Positions 34,083-43,187 of a DNA stretch of 64,000 bases are shown piece by piece. The stretch lies in assembly GCA_046352935.1 (NCBI GenBank), contig JAXMGR010000007.1, positions 128,308-192,307 of the forward strand. The letters are read 5' to 3'. Within the stretch, counting starts at the first letter, position 1; each line of letters starts with the position of its first letter. The DNA is from CAYWMY01 sp046352935 (GTDB lineage Bacteria; Pseudomonadota; Gammaproteobacteria; Steroidobacterales; Steroidobacteraceae). Made by a program: the position numbers and the translations under genes. The notes under the pieces were generated by a model, which saw only the letters and a list, made by a program, of their open reading frames with translations, had not been told where the DNA came from and ran no database searches.

Positions 34083-35648
34083 ATGACCCGCGGCTTCCTG
34101 CGCAGCACCAGCCTCGTCGGGGCCATGACGCTCGTCTCCCGCGTCACGGGTCTCGTCCGCGACATGGTCTATTCGCAGGCCTTCGGCGCCGGCACGCTGA
34201 TGGACGCGTTCCTCGTCGCGTTCAAGATCCCGAACTTCCTGCGGCGGCTGACCGCCGAGGGCGCGTTCTCGCAGGCCTTCGTGCCCGTGATCTCCGAATA
34301 CCGCGTGCGGCGCCCGCACGAGGACGTGCGCGGGCTCGTCGCGGGGATGAGCGGCACGCTGGGCGTCGTACTGTTCGTCGCGACGGTCATCGGTGTCCTC
34401 GCCGCGCCCGTGCTCATCTACCTGTTCGCGCCGGGCTTCCGCCACGACGGCGGCCGCTTCGACATGGCCGTGGAGATGCTGCGGTTCACGTTCCCCTACC
34501 TGCTGTTCATCTCGCTGACGGCGCTCGGCAGCGGTGTGCTGAACAGCTACGGCCGCTTCGGCGTGCCGGCGTTCAACTCGACGCTGATGAACCTGGTGAT
34601 GATCCTGTTCGCGGTCGGGATCGCGCCGTTCTTCTCCGATCCGGGACTCGTGCTCGCGATCGGCGTGTTCGTCTCCGGCATCGCCCAGCTCGTCGCGCAG
34701 TATCCGGCCCTGCACAAGCTCGGCCTGCTGACACGGCCGCGCTGGGCCTGGAACCATGAAGGCGTGCGCCGCATCGGCCGGCTCATGCTGCCCGGCATCT
34801 TCGGCTCGTCGGTCGCGCAGGTGAGCCTGCTGCTCGACACCGTGATCGCCTCGTTCCTCGTGACGGGCAGCATCGCCTGGATGTACTACGCGGACCGCCT
34901 CGTCGAGTTCCCGATGGGGGTGTTCGCCATCGCGCTCAGCACCGTGATCCTGCCCGGGCTCTCGGCGCAGCACGCGGCGAAGTCGGTCGAGCGCTTCCAG
35001 GCGACGCTCGACTGGGCGCTAAGGCTCACCTTCGTGATCGCGCTGCCCGCGGCCGTGGGGCTCTTCGTGCTGGCGGGGCCGCTCACCGCGACCATCTTCG
35101 GCTACGGCGAGTTCAACGCGCGCGATGTCGAGATGTCCTCGTACGCGCTGATGGCCTATGCCCTCGGACTCATGGGCTTCAGCCTCGTGAAGGTGCTGGC
35201 ACCGGGCTATTTCGCGCGCCAGGACACGAAGACGCCGGTCAAGGTCGGCATGATCTCGCTCTGCGCCAACATGGGGTTCAACGTCGCCGTGGTCGTGCCC
35301 GCGCACCTGGCCGGCTTCGTCGCACCGCACGCGTTGCTCGCGCTGTCGACCGGGATGTCGGCGATGCTGAACAGCACCCTGCTGTACCGGGGGCTCCAGC
35401 GTGCGGATGTCTACCATCCCTCGGCGCAGTGGCGCCGGCTGTGGCCGCGGCTCCTGCTCGCCAATGCGCTGCTCGCCGCTTTCCTGTGGCTCTCGGCCGG
35501 CGACTGGGCGGCCTGGAACGCGTATTCGCCGGTGACGCGCATGGTGAGGCTCGGCGCCTGCGTGGGCGGCGGCGTCGCGCTGTACTTCGCGGCCCTGTGG
35601 TTCTCGGGCCTGCGCTACCGAGACCTCAAGGTCGCGCCGCCGCCCTGA
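34083..35648 (+). CDS. murJ: lipid II flippase MurJ
   Basis: Moves lipid II across the inner membrane for peptidoglycan synthesis. The 521-residue protein has about fourteen membrane spans and the MurJ/MviN start RSTSLVGAMTLVSRVTGLVRDMVYSQAFG, cited by its ends. Conserved charged residues appear in FKIPNFLRRLTAEGAFSQAF and YYADRLVEFPMGVFAIALST. The usual length is about 510-530. In Gammaproteobacteria it sits between rpsT (divergent) and ribF, as here apart from two inserted leftward genes. Confidence 0.95.
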   Translation: MTRGFLRSTSLVGAMTLVSRVTGLVRDMVYSQAFGAGTLMDAFLVAFKIPNFLRRLTAEGAFSQAFVPVISEYRVRRPHEDVRGLVAGMSGTLGVVLFVATVIGVLAAPVLIYLFAPGFRHDGGRFDMAVEMLRFTFPYLLFISLTALGSGVLNSYGRFGVPAFNSTLMNLVMILFAVGIAPFFSDPGLVLAIGVFVSGIAQLVAQYPALHKLGLLTRPRWAWNHEGVRRIGRLMLPGIFGSSVAQVSLLLDTVIASFLVTGSIAWMYYADRLVEFPMGVFAIALSTVILPGLSAQHAAKSVERFQATLDWALRLTFVIALPAAVGLFVLAGPLTATIFGYGEFNARDVEMSSYALMAYALGLMGFSLVKVLAPGYFARQDTKTPVKVGMISLCANMGFNVAVVVPAHLAGFVAPHALLALSTGMSAMLNSTLLYRGLQRADVYHPSAQWRRLWPRLLLANALLAAFLWLSAGDWAAWNAYSPVTRMVRLGACVGGGVALYFAALWFSGLRYRDLKVAPPP

Positions 35649-35745
35649 GCGGTGCCGGCAGCGCGGCGCCGGGACCCTCCGTCAACAGCCCGCGCGTCCG
35701 GCGTCGAGCCGTCGGGAAATGATGAGTCTCCCCCGTTTCCGTCGA

Positions 35746-36633
35746 TCAGACCGTCAGCTCGTCACCGACGGTGACACGACCCGGCTGCCGCACGTTGCAG
35801 TAGACGCTGATGCACTGGCGCATGGTGCGCACGATGGTGCGGGTGATGCGCGCGTCGCGCCGGATGCCGCCGGCCTGCTCGGCCGCGATGATCGTGCAGC
35901 GCGGGCATTCCATCACCACGTCGAGCCCGGCGTGGCCCAGGCGCAGGCTGCGTCCGACCCAGTCGCGCTCGCGCATCGCGTCGCTCCCGCCGCCGTCGTC
36001 GACGAGGAAATTCGGACGGAACCGGCGCACGTCGAGTGCGACGTCCTCCGGGAGCTGGCGCTGGAAATGCCGCATCGACGAGGTCGTCAGCAGGTCGATC
36101 GGGAACGCGTCGAAGTAGGTGCCGCGTGGCGCCGCCAGCTCGCCGAGCTCGCGCAGCAGCTTCGGCGGCACGCCGCTGAGGTCGGGCAGCGGCTCGTCGT
36201 CGTTCAGGCCGAACAGCATGCGCATCTCGCGCGTCGCATCACCGGTCACGAGTGCTTCCGGCCCGACGCGGAGGTGCTCGATCTCGTCGGCGGGTTTCAG
36301 GGACCACAACGTCAGCCGGCGTCCGATCGCATCCGACAGGCGCTGATCGACGTTGCGGTCGTCGGAACGGACCGTGGATCCGTCGGGCAGCGTGATCTCG
36401 ACGTGGGGCACGAGCCCGGCGTCGGTGCCCGGCAGGTAGCGCGCGCTGCAGAGCAGGAGCCGCGGAATGTAGCGTGCGCTGCGGATCGCGCCCGCCTGCT
36501 CGTCGCGGACGGCCCAGCCGCGATCGAGCGGAATGCCGCGCGGGCCGACGTCGGCGGCCTCGATGCGCTCACCCGCCATCGACTTGACGGGATAGCGCCA
36601 GATCTCCGCGATGCGCAGCGTGCCGGCGCTCAT
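35746..36633 (-). CDS. MOSC-domain molybdenum cofactor protein (mARC/YcbX-like)
   Basis: The 295-residue protein has a MOSC N-terminal beta-barrel (residues 1-125, with EIWRYPVKSMAGE) and the MOSC domain (about 150-290) with the Moco-ligand Cys region near the end, CPRCTIIAAEQAG and QCISVYCNVRQPG, plus the RFRPNFLVD motif. Relatives are mARC/YcbX, which reduce N-hydroxylated compounds, without the ferredoxin domain found in YcbX. It overlaps the upstream RidA gene by four bases on the minus strand. Confidence 0.92.
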   Translation of the reverse strand: MSAGTLRIAEIWRYPVKSMAGERIEAADVGPRGIPLDRGWAVRDEQAGAIRSARYIPRLLLCSARYLPGTDAGLVPHVEITLPDGSTVRSDDRNVDQRLSDAIGRRLTLWSLKPADEIEHLRVGPEALVTGDATREMRMLFGLNDDEPLPDLSGVPPKLLRELGELAAPRGTYFDAFPIDLLTTSSMRHFQRQLPEDVALDVRRFRPNFLVDDGGGSDAMRERDWVGRSLRLGHAGLDVVMECPRCTIIAAEQAGGIRRDARITRTIVRTMRQCISVYCNVRQPGRVTVGDELTV

Positions 36634-37046
36634 CGTCCGCCACTGGCGTTGCCGAGGAACGCGGTGACCTTCACCTCGGCGCGTCCTCCCGGGATGCCGA
36701 GCGCGGCCACGCCGATCGCCGTCCAGGCGGGATGCGGCGCCTGCATGTATTGCGCGCGCACCTCGTTGAACACGAGCAGGTCCGCGACGAGGTCCTTCGA
36801 CACGTGGAAGCTGTCCAGGGCGACGATGTCGGCCGGGGTCGCGCCCTCGACGGCGAGCAGCCGGCCGATCGCGCGGAAGGTCGCGTGGTACTCCTCCCGC
36901 GGATCGGCACAGGCCTTCCCCTGCGCATCGGTGCCGATGACCCCGGAGATGTAGATGAAGGCGCCCGCCCGCACCGCGGGCGAGAACTGGAACTGGTCGT
37001 AGAGGGCTCGGTCATCGCCGTCGAAGATCGGGCGTGCATGGCGCAT
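36630..37046 (-). CDS. RidA-family protein
   Basis: The 138-residue product has the RidA/YjgF fold, with SPAVRAGAFIYISGVIGTDAQG near residue 22, EEYHATFRAIGRLLA and TAIGVAALGIPGGRAEVKVTAFL. The Arg for substrate binding in true RidA (about position 105, in a xxCR motif) is not present in the usual form, so imine deaminase activity is uncertain. It is coupled to the MOSC gene (ATGA), suggesting a shared role in detoxifying reactive nitrogen compounds (inference). Confidence 0.88.
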   Translation of the reverse strand: MRHARPIFDGDDRALYDQFQFSPAVRAGAFIYISGVIGTDAQGKACADPREEYHATFRAIGRLLAVEGATPADIVALDSFHVSKDLVADLLVFNEVRAQYMQAPHPAWTAIGVAALGIPGGRAEVKVTAFLGNASGGR

Positions 37047-37234
37047 GTCGGTGGCTCCCTCGTGTGTCGCCCTCGGCGGCGAGAGCGGTTCGGCGCGTCG
37101 GTGGGGTGAAGGGTTCGCGGGTATCCTGAGACGATTCCCGCGGAGCGGTCAATCCGGCCGTGAGGCGCGGCTTCCCCGGGGACCGGCCGCCTCGACGGGC
37201 GTGGAATCTGGTGTGCAGGCTCCCCGCAAGTCCC

Positions 37235-37240
37235 TATAAT
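37235..37240 (+). promoter_or_regulatory. -10 element of the ribF-ileS-lspA-ispH promoter
   Basis: A perfect TATAAT sits 35 bases before the ribF start in an otherwise GC-rich region. The base run 17 upstream (TGTGCA, 37212-37217) is a poor -35. It probably drives the housekeeping operon to its right. Confidence 0.45.
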
Positions 37241-37275
37241 TCCAGCCCTTTTCCGCCTCCCCCGGCCGGTCCACG

Positions 37276-38214
37276 ATGGAGCTCATCCGCGGTCTCGCCA
37301 ATCTGCGTCCCCGTCATCACGGCTCCGTCATCACGATCGGCAGCTTCGACGGGCTGCATCGCGGTCATCAGGCCGTGATCGGGCGGCTGCGCGCGCTGGC
37401 GGAGCGGCACGGCGAGCCGTCCGTGGTGATGACCTTCGAGCCGACGCCGAAGGAGTTCTTCGAGCCGCGCCAGGCGCCGCCCCGGCTCATGCGGCTGCGC
37501 GAGAAGGCCGAGGCGCTCGCCGCCCTCGGCGTGGACCGCTTCGTCGTGATCCACTTCAACGCCGCGGTGTCGCGCATGCCGGCCGCCGAGTTCGCGAACG
37601 GCGTGCTGCATCACGGGCTCGGCGCGCGCCACATCGTGATCGGCGAGGGCTTCCGCTTCGGGAGCCGGCGCGCCGGCACGGCGGCGATGCTGCGCGAGAT
37701 CGGCGCGGCCCAGGGCTTCACGGTCGAGGAAGTGGCGCCGGTCGAGTTCGACGGCGAGCGCGTGAGTTCGACCGCGATCCGCGCGGCGCTCGCGCGCAAC
37801 GATTTCAGCGGGGCCGCGCGGCTCCTCGGCCGGCCCTACCGCATCAGCGGCCGCGTGATCGAGGGCCAGCGGCTCGGACGAACGCTCGGCTTCGCGACCG
37901 CGAACCTCCGCCTGTACCGGCGCGCATCGCCGGTCGCGGGCATCTTCGCGGTGCGCGTGCACGGCGTCGCCTCCGGGGTCGTCGAGGGCGTGGCCTCGCT
38001 CGGCACGCGACCCACGGTGAACGGCATCGAACCGCTGCTCGAGACGCACGTGTTCGATTACGCGGGCGACCTCTACGGCCGTTACATCGGCGTCGAATTC
38101 GTCGCGAAGATCCGCGACGAGGAGAAGTTCCCGGACCTCGACAGCCTCGTCGTGCAGATGCACGACGACGCGCGCAAGGCGCGGAGCCTGCTCGCGGAGA
38201 GCCGTCTGAACTGA
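37276..38214 (+). CDS. ribF: bifunctional riboflavin kinase / FAD synthetase
   Basis: Phosphorylates riboflavin to FMN and adenylates FMN to FAD. The 312-residue protein has the nucleotidyltransferase domain (1-185) with GSFDGLHRGHQAVIGRL and the RVSSTAIRAALA motif, and the riboflavin kinase domain (190-310) with GRPYRISGRVIEGQRLGRTL, cited as its ends, GFATANLRL and GVASLGTRPTV. The order ribF-ileS-lspA-ispH is classical for Gammaproteobacteria. Confidence 0.95.
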   Translation: MELIRGLANLRPRHHGSVITIGSFDGLHRGHQAVIGRLRALAERHGEPSVVMTFEPTPKEFFEPRQAPPRLMRLREKAEALAALGVDRFVVIHFNAAVSRMPAAEFANGVLHHGLGARHIVIGEGFRFGSRRAGTAAMLREIGAAQGFTVEEVAPVEFDGERVSSTAIRAALARNDFSGAARLLGRPYRISGRVIEGQRLGRTLGFATANLRLYRRASPVAGIFAVRVHGVASGVVEGVASLGTRPTVNGIEPLLETHVFDYAGDLYGRYIGVEFVAKIRDEEKFPDLDSLVVQMHDDARKARSLLAESRLN

Positions 38215-38321
38215 CCGGCCGCCCGGCGCGCGCGGCACGCCGCGTGGATCGCGGCAGCAACATGCAACGCGGCGTCCGAGCGGGTCGCCGACAGATTTCT
38301 GGAAAAGGACTGGATCGCAGC

Positions 38322-41135
38322 GTGGATTACAAGAACACCGTCAACCTGCCCGCCACGGACTTCCCGATGAAGGCGGATCTCGCGCGCCGCGAGCCCGACA
38401 TGCTCGGGGCCTGGGAGCGACAGGGCCTCTACCAGCGGCTGCGCGAGCGTGCGCGCGGCCGGCCGCAGTTCGTGCTGCTCGACGGCCCGCCGTACGCGAA
38501 CGGCACGATCCACATCGGGCACGCCGTCAACAAGATCCTCAAGGACATCATCGTCCGCTCGCGCACCCTCGACGGCCGCGACGCGCCCTACATCCCGGGC
38601 TGGGACTGCCACGGGCTGCCCATCGAGCAGCAGGTCGAGAAGAAGCACGGCCGCGTCGGCCAGAAGCTCGACGCGCGCGCGTTCCGCGCCGCCTGCCGCG
38701 AGTACGCGGCCCAGCAGGTCGATGCGCAACGGGCCGACTTCAAGCGCCTCGGCGTGCTCGGCGACTGGGAGCAGCCGTACCTCACGATGCTGCCGCGCTT
38801 CGAGGCCGAGCAGTTGCGCGCGTTCGCGACCATCATCGACAACGGTCACCTGCTGCGCGGCGCGAAGCCCGTGCACTGGTGCCTCGACTGCCGCTCGGCG
38901 CTCGCCGAGGCCGAGGTCGAGTACGAGGAGAAGACCTCGCCGTCGATCGACGTGCTGTTCCTCGTGGCCGATGCCGCGGACCTCGCGCGCCGCTTCGGCG
39001 TGGCCGCGGCCGAGGGTGCAGCCGTCGTGATCTGGACGACCACGCCCTGGACGCTGCCCGCGAACCAGGCCGTCGCCGTGCATCCGGAGCACGAGTACGC
39101 GCTGGTCGAGTTCGAGCCGGACGCGGCCGCGGCAGGCGGCCGGCGACTGCTCGTCCTCGCGACGGAACTCGTCGAGTCCGTCGCGAAGCGCGCGGCGGGC
39201 CGCACACGCACGCTCGCGACCGTGGCGGGATCGGCGCTCGAGCACCTGAGGCTCCGTCATCCGTTCTACGAACGCGACGTGCCCGTGATCCTGGGCGAGC
39301 ACGTCACGCTCGATTCCGGCACGGGTGCAGTGCACACCGCGCCGGGCCACGGCATCGAGGACTTCATCGCGGGGCAACGCTACGGCCTCGCGGTGGACAA
39401 CCCCGTCGGGCCCGACGGCCGCTTCGTCGCCTCGACGCCGCTGTTCGCGGGCCAGCAGGTCTTCGCCGCGAACGAAGCCGTGGTCGCGACGCTCGCCGAG
39501 CGGGGCGTGCTGCTGCACCACGAGCCGTACCGCCACAGCTATCCGCACTGCTGGCGCCACCATACGCCCGTGATCTTCCGCGCCACGCCGCAGTGGTTCA
39601 TCGGCATGGACAGCCACGGGCTGCGCCGCACGGCGCTCGCCGAGATCCCGAAGGTGCAGTGGGTGCCGGGCTGGGGCCTGCAGCGCATCACGGGCATGAT
39701 CGAGAACCGTCCGGACTGGTGCATCTCGCGCCAGCGCACCTGGGGCGTGCCGCTCGCGCTGTTCGTGCACCGCGAGACGGGCGCGCTGCATCCGCGAGCG
39801 AGCGAGCTCGTGCGCGCGGTTGCGGAGCGTGTCGAGAAGGACGGCATCGATGCCTGGTTCGAGCTCGATGCGCGCGAGCTTCTGGGCGCGGAGGCCGATC
39901 AGTACGAGAAGCTCAACGACGTCATGGACGTCTGGATGGACTCGGGCGTCGTGCACCACTGCCTGCCCGCGATGCGCCCTGAGATTCCGGCGCCCGCGGA
40001 TCTCTATCTCGAGGGCTCCGACCAGCACCGGGGCTGGTTCCATTCCTCGCTGCTGACCTCGGTCGCGATGCACGACCGGGCGCCCTACCGCGCGGTGCTG
40101 ACGCACGGCTTCACCGTCGACGACAAGGGCCGCAAGATGTCCAAGTCGCTCGGCAACGTCGTGCTGCCGCAGAAGGTCGTCGGCAACCTCGGCGCGGACG
40201 TGCTGCGGCTGTGGGTCGCGGCCACGGACTACAGCGCCGAGATGAGCGTCTCGGACGAGATCCTGAAGCGCATGGCCGACAGCTACCGGCGGCTGCGCAA
40301 CACCGTGCGCTTCCTGCTCGGCAACCTCGCGGGCTTCGATCCCGCGAAGGATCTCCTGCCCGTGGACGAGCTCGTGGCGCTCGACCGCTGGGCGCTGGAG
40401 CGCGCAAGCGCGCTGCAGGAGGAGATCATCGCGGCCTACCGCGACTACCAGTTCCACCTGATCTACCAGAAGCTGCACAACTTCTGCGTCGTCGACCTCG
40501 GCGCCTTCTGGCTCGACGTCATCAAGGACCGGCTCTACACGACGCCGGCGGGCGGACTCCCGCGCCGCTCCGCGCAGACCGCGCTCTACCACGTCGCCGA
40601 GGCGATGGTGCGCTGGTTCGCGCCGATCCTGTCGTTCACGGCCGAGGAGATCTGGTCGTTCCTGCCGGGCCGGCGGGACGAGTCGGTCATGTTCTCGAGC
40701 TGGTACGAGTTCCCGCAGGCGTCCCGCGCGGCGACCGTCGCCGTCGACTGGGACGCCGTCATCGCGCTGCGCGCGGAGGTCGCGCGCGAGCTCGAACGGC
40801 TGCGCGTGGCGGGCTCGATCGGCGCGCCGCTCGAGGCCGAGGTCGAGGTCTACTGCGACGCCGCGTGGCGGGAGAAGCTCACGGCGCTCGGCGACGAGCT
40901 GCGCTTCGTGCTGATCACCTCGGCCGCCGTCGTGCACGATGCCGCCCGGCGTCCCGCCGACGCCGTGGCCGCGAAGGACGGCGTGTGGATCGCGGTGCGT
41001 CCGAGCGGCGCGCCCAAGTGCGTGCGCTGCTGGCACCGGCGCGCCGATGTCGGCAGCGATGCGACGCATCCGGAACTCTGTGGCCGCTGCGTGTCGAACC
41101 TGACGGGTGCCGGCGAGACGAGGTGCTGCGCATGA
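38322..41135 (+). CDS. ileS: isoleucyl-tRNA synthetase
   Basis: Charges tRNA-Ile. The 937-residue protein matches the E. coli length of 938. It shows DYKNTVNLPATDFPMKADLA at the start, the class I HIGH motif in NGTIHIGHAVNKI near residue 64, the WTTTPWTLPAN editing-domain motif, KMSKS in KGRKMSKSLGNVVLP near residue 605, and a C-terminal zinc finger with CVRCWHRR and CGRCVSNL. I chose GTG 38322, whose downstream sequence aligns with the known N-terminus; AAGGA lies 12 bases before it. An upstream ATG at 38244 would add 26 unlikely residues. Confidence 0.97.
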   Translation: MDYKNTVNLPATDFPMKADLARREPDMLGAWERQGLYQRLRERARGRPQFVLLDGPPYANGTIHIGHAVNKILKDIIVRSRTLDGRDAPYIPGWDCHGLPIEQQVEKKHGRVGQKLDARAFRAACREYAAQQVDAQRADFKRLGVLGDWEQPYLTMLPRFEAEQLRAFATIIDNGHLLRGAKPVHWCLDCRSALAEAEVEYEEKTSPSIDVLFLVADAADLARRFGVAAAEGAAVVIWTTTPWTLPANQAVAVHPEHEYALVEFEPDAAAAGGRRLLVLATELVESVAKRAAGRTRTLATVAGSALEHLRLRHPFYERDVPVILGEHVTLDSGTGAVHTAPGHGIEDFIAGQRYGLAVDNPVGPDGRFVASTPLFAGQQVFAANEAVVATLAERGVLLHHEPYRHSYPHCWRHHTPVIFRATPQWFIGMDSHGLRRTALAEIPKVQWVPGWGLQRITGMIENRPDWCISRQRTWGVPLALFVHRETGALHPRASELVRAVAERVEKDGIDAWFELDARELLGAEADQYEKLNDVMDVWMDSGVVHHCLPAMRPEIPAPADLYLEGSDQHRGWFHSSLLTSVAMHDRAPYRAVLTHGFTVDDKGRKMSKSLGNVVLPQKVVGNLGADVLRLWVAATDYSAEMSVSDEILKRMADSYRRLRNTVRFLLGNLAGFDPAKDLLPVDELVALDRWALERASALQEEIIAAYRDYQFHLIYQKLHNFCVVDLGAFWLDVIKDRLYTTPAGGLPRRSAQTALYHVAEAMVRWFAPILSFTAEEIWSFLPGRRDESVMFSSWYEFPQASRAATVAVDWDAVIALRAEVARELERLRVAGSIGAPLEAEVEVYCDAAWREKLTALGDELRFVLITSAAVVHDAARRPADAVAAKDGVWIAVRPSGAPKCVRCWHRRADVGSDATHPELCGRCVSNLTGAGETRCCA

Positions 41136-41235
41136 CCGGGATCCCGGGTCTCCGTGCGGTCTGCGCGACGCCGCGTGGCCGTGCGCGGGACATCGCCGGC
41201 GCGCGCATACTCCGCAGCATGACGAGGCATTTCCC

Positions 41236-41745
41236 GTGAACGACATCGCGACTCCGAAGCACGGGGCACTTGCGTGGCTGTGGCTGGCCGCGGGCGTGGT
41301 CGCGCTCGACCAGGCCACGAAGTGGGTCGTCGTGCGCAACTTCGGGCTCTACGAGGTGGCAACCCTGCTGCCCGTGCTCGACCTGACCCGGCTGCACAAC
41401 ACGGGCGCGGCCTTCAGCATGCTCGCCGACGCCTCGGGCTGGCAGCGCTGGTTCTTCATGACGCTCGCGCTCGGCGTGAGCGGCGCGATCACGCTGTGGC
41501 TCCGGCGCATCGATCCCGCCCGGCAGACGCTGCTGCCGGCGGGGCTCGCGCTCGTGATGGGCGGGGCGCTCGGCAACGTCGTGGACCGCGTCTGGCACGG
41601 ACACGTGATCGACTTCATCCACGTGCACTGGCAGCAGCACTACTTCCCCGCGTTCAACGTCGCGGACAGCGCCATCACGGTGGGCGCGGCCTTCCTCGTG
41701 ATCGATTCACTGCTGGACGGCCGCCGTCGCAGGGGCGCGGCGTGA
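41236..41745 (+). CDS. lspA: lipoprotein signal peptidase (signal peptidase II)
   Basis: Cleaves signal peptides of prolipoproteins. The 169-residue protein has four membrane spans and the two catalytic Asp motifs, GNVVDRVWHGHVIDF and FPAFNVADSAI, plus LDQATKWVV and LHNTGAAFSML. The start is GTG 41236 with GAGG about eight bases upstream. The stop overlaps ispH (GTGA). Confidence 0.95.
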   Translation: MNDIATPKHGALAWLWLAAGVVALDQATKWVVVRNFGLYEVATLLPVLDLTRLHNTGAAFSMLADASGWQRWFFMTLALGVSGAITLWLRRIDPARQTLLPAGLALVMGGALGNVVDRVWHGHVIDFIHVHWQQHYFPAFNVADSAITVGAAFLVIDSLLDGRRRRGAA

Positions 41746-42698
41746 AGATCCTGCTCGCGAATCCACGCGGCTTCTGTGCCGGCGTCGATCGCGCCATCGG
41801 CATCGTCGAGCGCGCGATCGCGCTGTTCGGCGCGCCGATCCACGTGCGCCACGAGGTCGTGCACAACCGCTTCGTCGTGGACCGGCTGCGCGCCCTGGGG
41901 GCGGTCTTCGTCGAGGAACTGGACGCCGTCCCGGACGGCGCGACGGTGGTCTTCAGCGCGCACGGCGTCTCGCGCGCGGTGCGCGACGAGGCGGCGCGGC
42001 GCGGACTCACCGTGTTCGACGCGACCTGCCCGCTGGTGACGAAGGTGCACATGGAAGTCGTGCGCTATGCGCGCGAGGGGCGCGAGGTCGTGCTCATCGG
42101 TCATGCCGGCCATCCGGAGGTCGAGGGCACGATGGGCCAGTTCGATCCCGCCCGGGGCGGGCGTATCGTGCTGGTCGAGACGCCGGCGGACGTCGCGCGC
42201 ATCGAGCTCCGCCACCCCGGGCGCGCCGCGTTCGTCACGCAGACCACACTGTCGGTCGACGACACGGCGCGCATCGTCGAGGCGCTGCGCGCGCGTTTTC
42301 CCGCGCTCGCGACGCCGCGCAAGGAAGACATCTGCTACGCGACGCAGAACCGCCAGGACGCGGTCAAGAAGCTCGCGACGCTCTGCGACGTGATCGTCGT
42401 CGTAGGCTCGAAGACCAGCTCGAACTCGAACCGGCTGCGCGAGATCGCATCCATGCGCGGCATCCCGGGCTACCTCGTCGACGGCCCGGAGAACCTCGAG
42501 CGTGAGTGGTTCGCGGGCAAGGCCGCCGTCGGCGTGACCGCGGGCGCCTCGGCGCCGGAGGTTCTGGTCGAGCGTGTCGTCGAGCGCCTGCGCGAGTGGG
42601 GCGGCGCGGCGCCCGAGGAAGTCGTCGGCACCGAGGAGCACGTGGTGTTCGCGCTGCCGCGGGAGCTGCGCGTCGCGGGCGGCGCTCCGGCTGACTGA
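41742..42698 (+). CDS. ispH: 4-hydroxy-3-methylbut-2-enyl diphosphate reductase
   Basis: Last step of the MEP isoprenoid pathway, making IPP and DMAPP. The 318-residue protein has the three Fe-S Cys in NPRGFCAGVDRA near residue 12, DATCPLVTKVH near 96 and EDICYATQNRQ near 197. The His residues are in VRHEVVHNRFVV and IGHAGHPEVEGTMGQ. The start is GTG 41742, overlapping the lspA stop. It ends the operon, convergent with the pilE gene. Confidence 0.97.
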   Translation: MKILLANPRGFCAGVDRAIGIVERAIALFGAPIHVRHEVVHNRFVVDRLRALGAVFVEELDAVPDGATVVFSAHGVSRAVRDEAARRGLTVFDATCPLVTKVHMEVVRYAREGREVVLIGHAGHPEVEGTMGQFDPARGGRIVLVETPADVARIELRHPGRAAFVTQTTLSVDDTARIVEALRARFPALATPRKEDICYATQNRQDAVKKLATLCDVIVVVGSKTSSNSNRLREIASMRGIPGYLVDGPENLEREWFAGKAAVGVTAGASAPEVLVERVVERLREWGGAAPEEVVGTEEHVVFALPRELRVAGGAPAD

Positions 42699-42743
42699 GC
42701 CGTTGCGGTGGTGCGCCGGGGTGCTCCGTGAGGTGCGCCCGCG

Positions 42744-43187
42744 TCATCGCCAGCAGCGGGTGTCGCTGCGTGTCCCCGCGACATCCTCCGCGCGGCGCTC
42801 GCCCGTTTCGTCGATCAGCAGCACCGCGCACTGCGCATCCCCCGCCTGGCTGCCGTTCGCTGTCGCGCGCGCCGTGAACGTGAGATCGTCGCCCGCATCG
42901 ATGGCGAGCCGGTAACGGCCACCGTCGGTGGTCGTGGCGACGGGCAGCCGCTCCGCGGCGGCGTCATCGGCACCACCGAGCGCGGAGGCATAACGCCCGT
43001 GCCGCAGGTGATGGCGTTCCTGCGCGGCGGCGAGCGCGAGCAGCGCGCGGATCGCCTCGGTGCGATGCACGCGCCTCACGTGCGCACGCCACGAGGGAAT
43101 CGCGGCCGCGGCCAGCACGGCGGCGATGCCGACGGCCACCATGAGCTCGATCAGCGAGAAGCCGCGTCGATGGCGAGCTCGCGCCAT
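42744..43187 (-). CDS. pilE: type IV pilin-like protein PilE
   Basis: The 147-residue protein has a prepilin peptidase site with RRGFSLIELMVAVGIAAVLA (Gly-Phe cleavage, Glu at +5). A helical shaft follows with a globular domain containing two Cys pairs (QCAVLLID; DTRCWR at the end). It is the last gene of the minor-pilin set and intact, unlike its upstream neighbours. CGAGGAG is five bases before ATG 43187; the start overlaps the pilY1 end. Confidence 0.85.
   Translation of the reverse strand: MARARHRRGFSLIELMVAVGIAAVLAAAAIPSWRAHVRRVHRTEAIRALLALAAAQERHHLRHGRYASALGGADDAAAERLPVATTTDGGRYRLAIDAGDDLTFTARATANGSQAGDAQCAVLLIDETGERRAEDVAGTRSDTRCWR

Noticed and set aside
38082..41339. A 1085-codon open frame antisense to ileS
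   Set aside because: High GC content keeps antisense frames open. The product is Arg/Ala/Val/Asp-rich without any family motif, and ileS itself is unmistakable.
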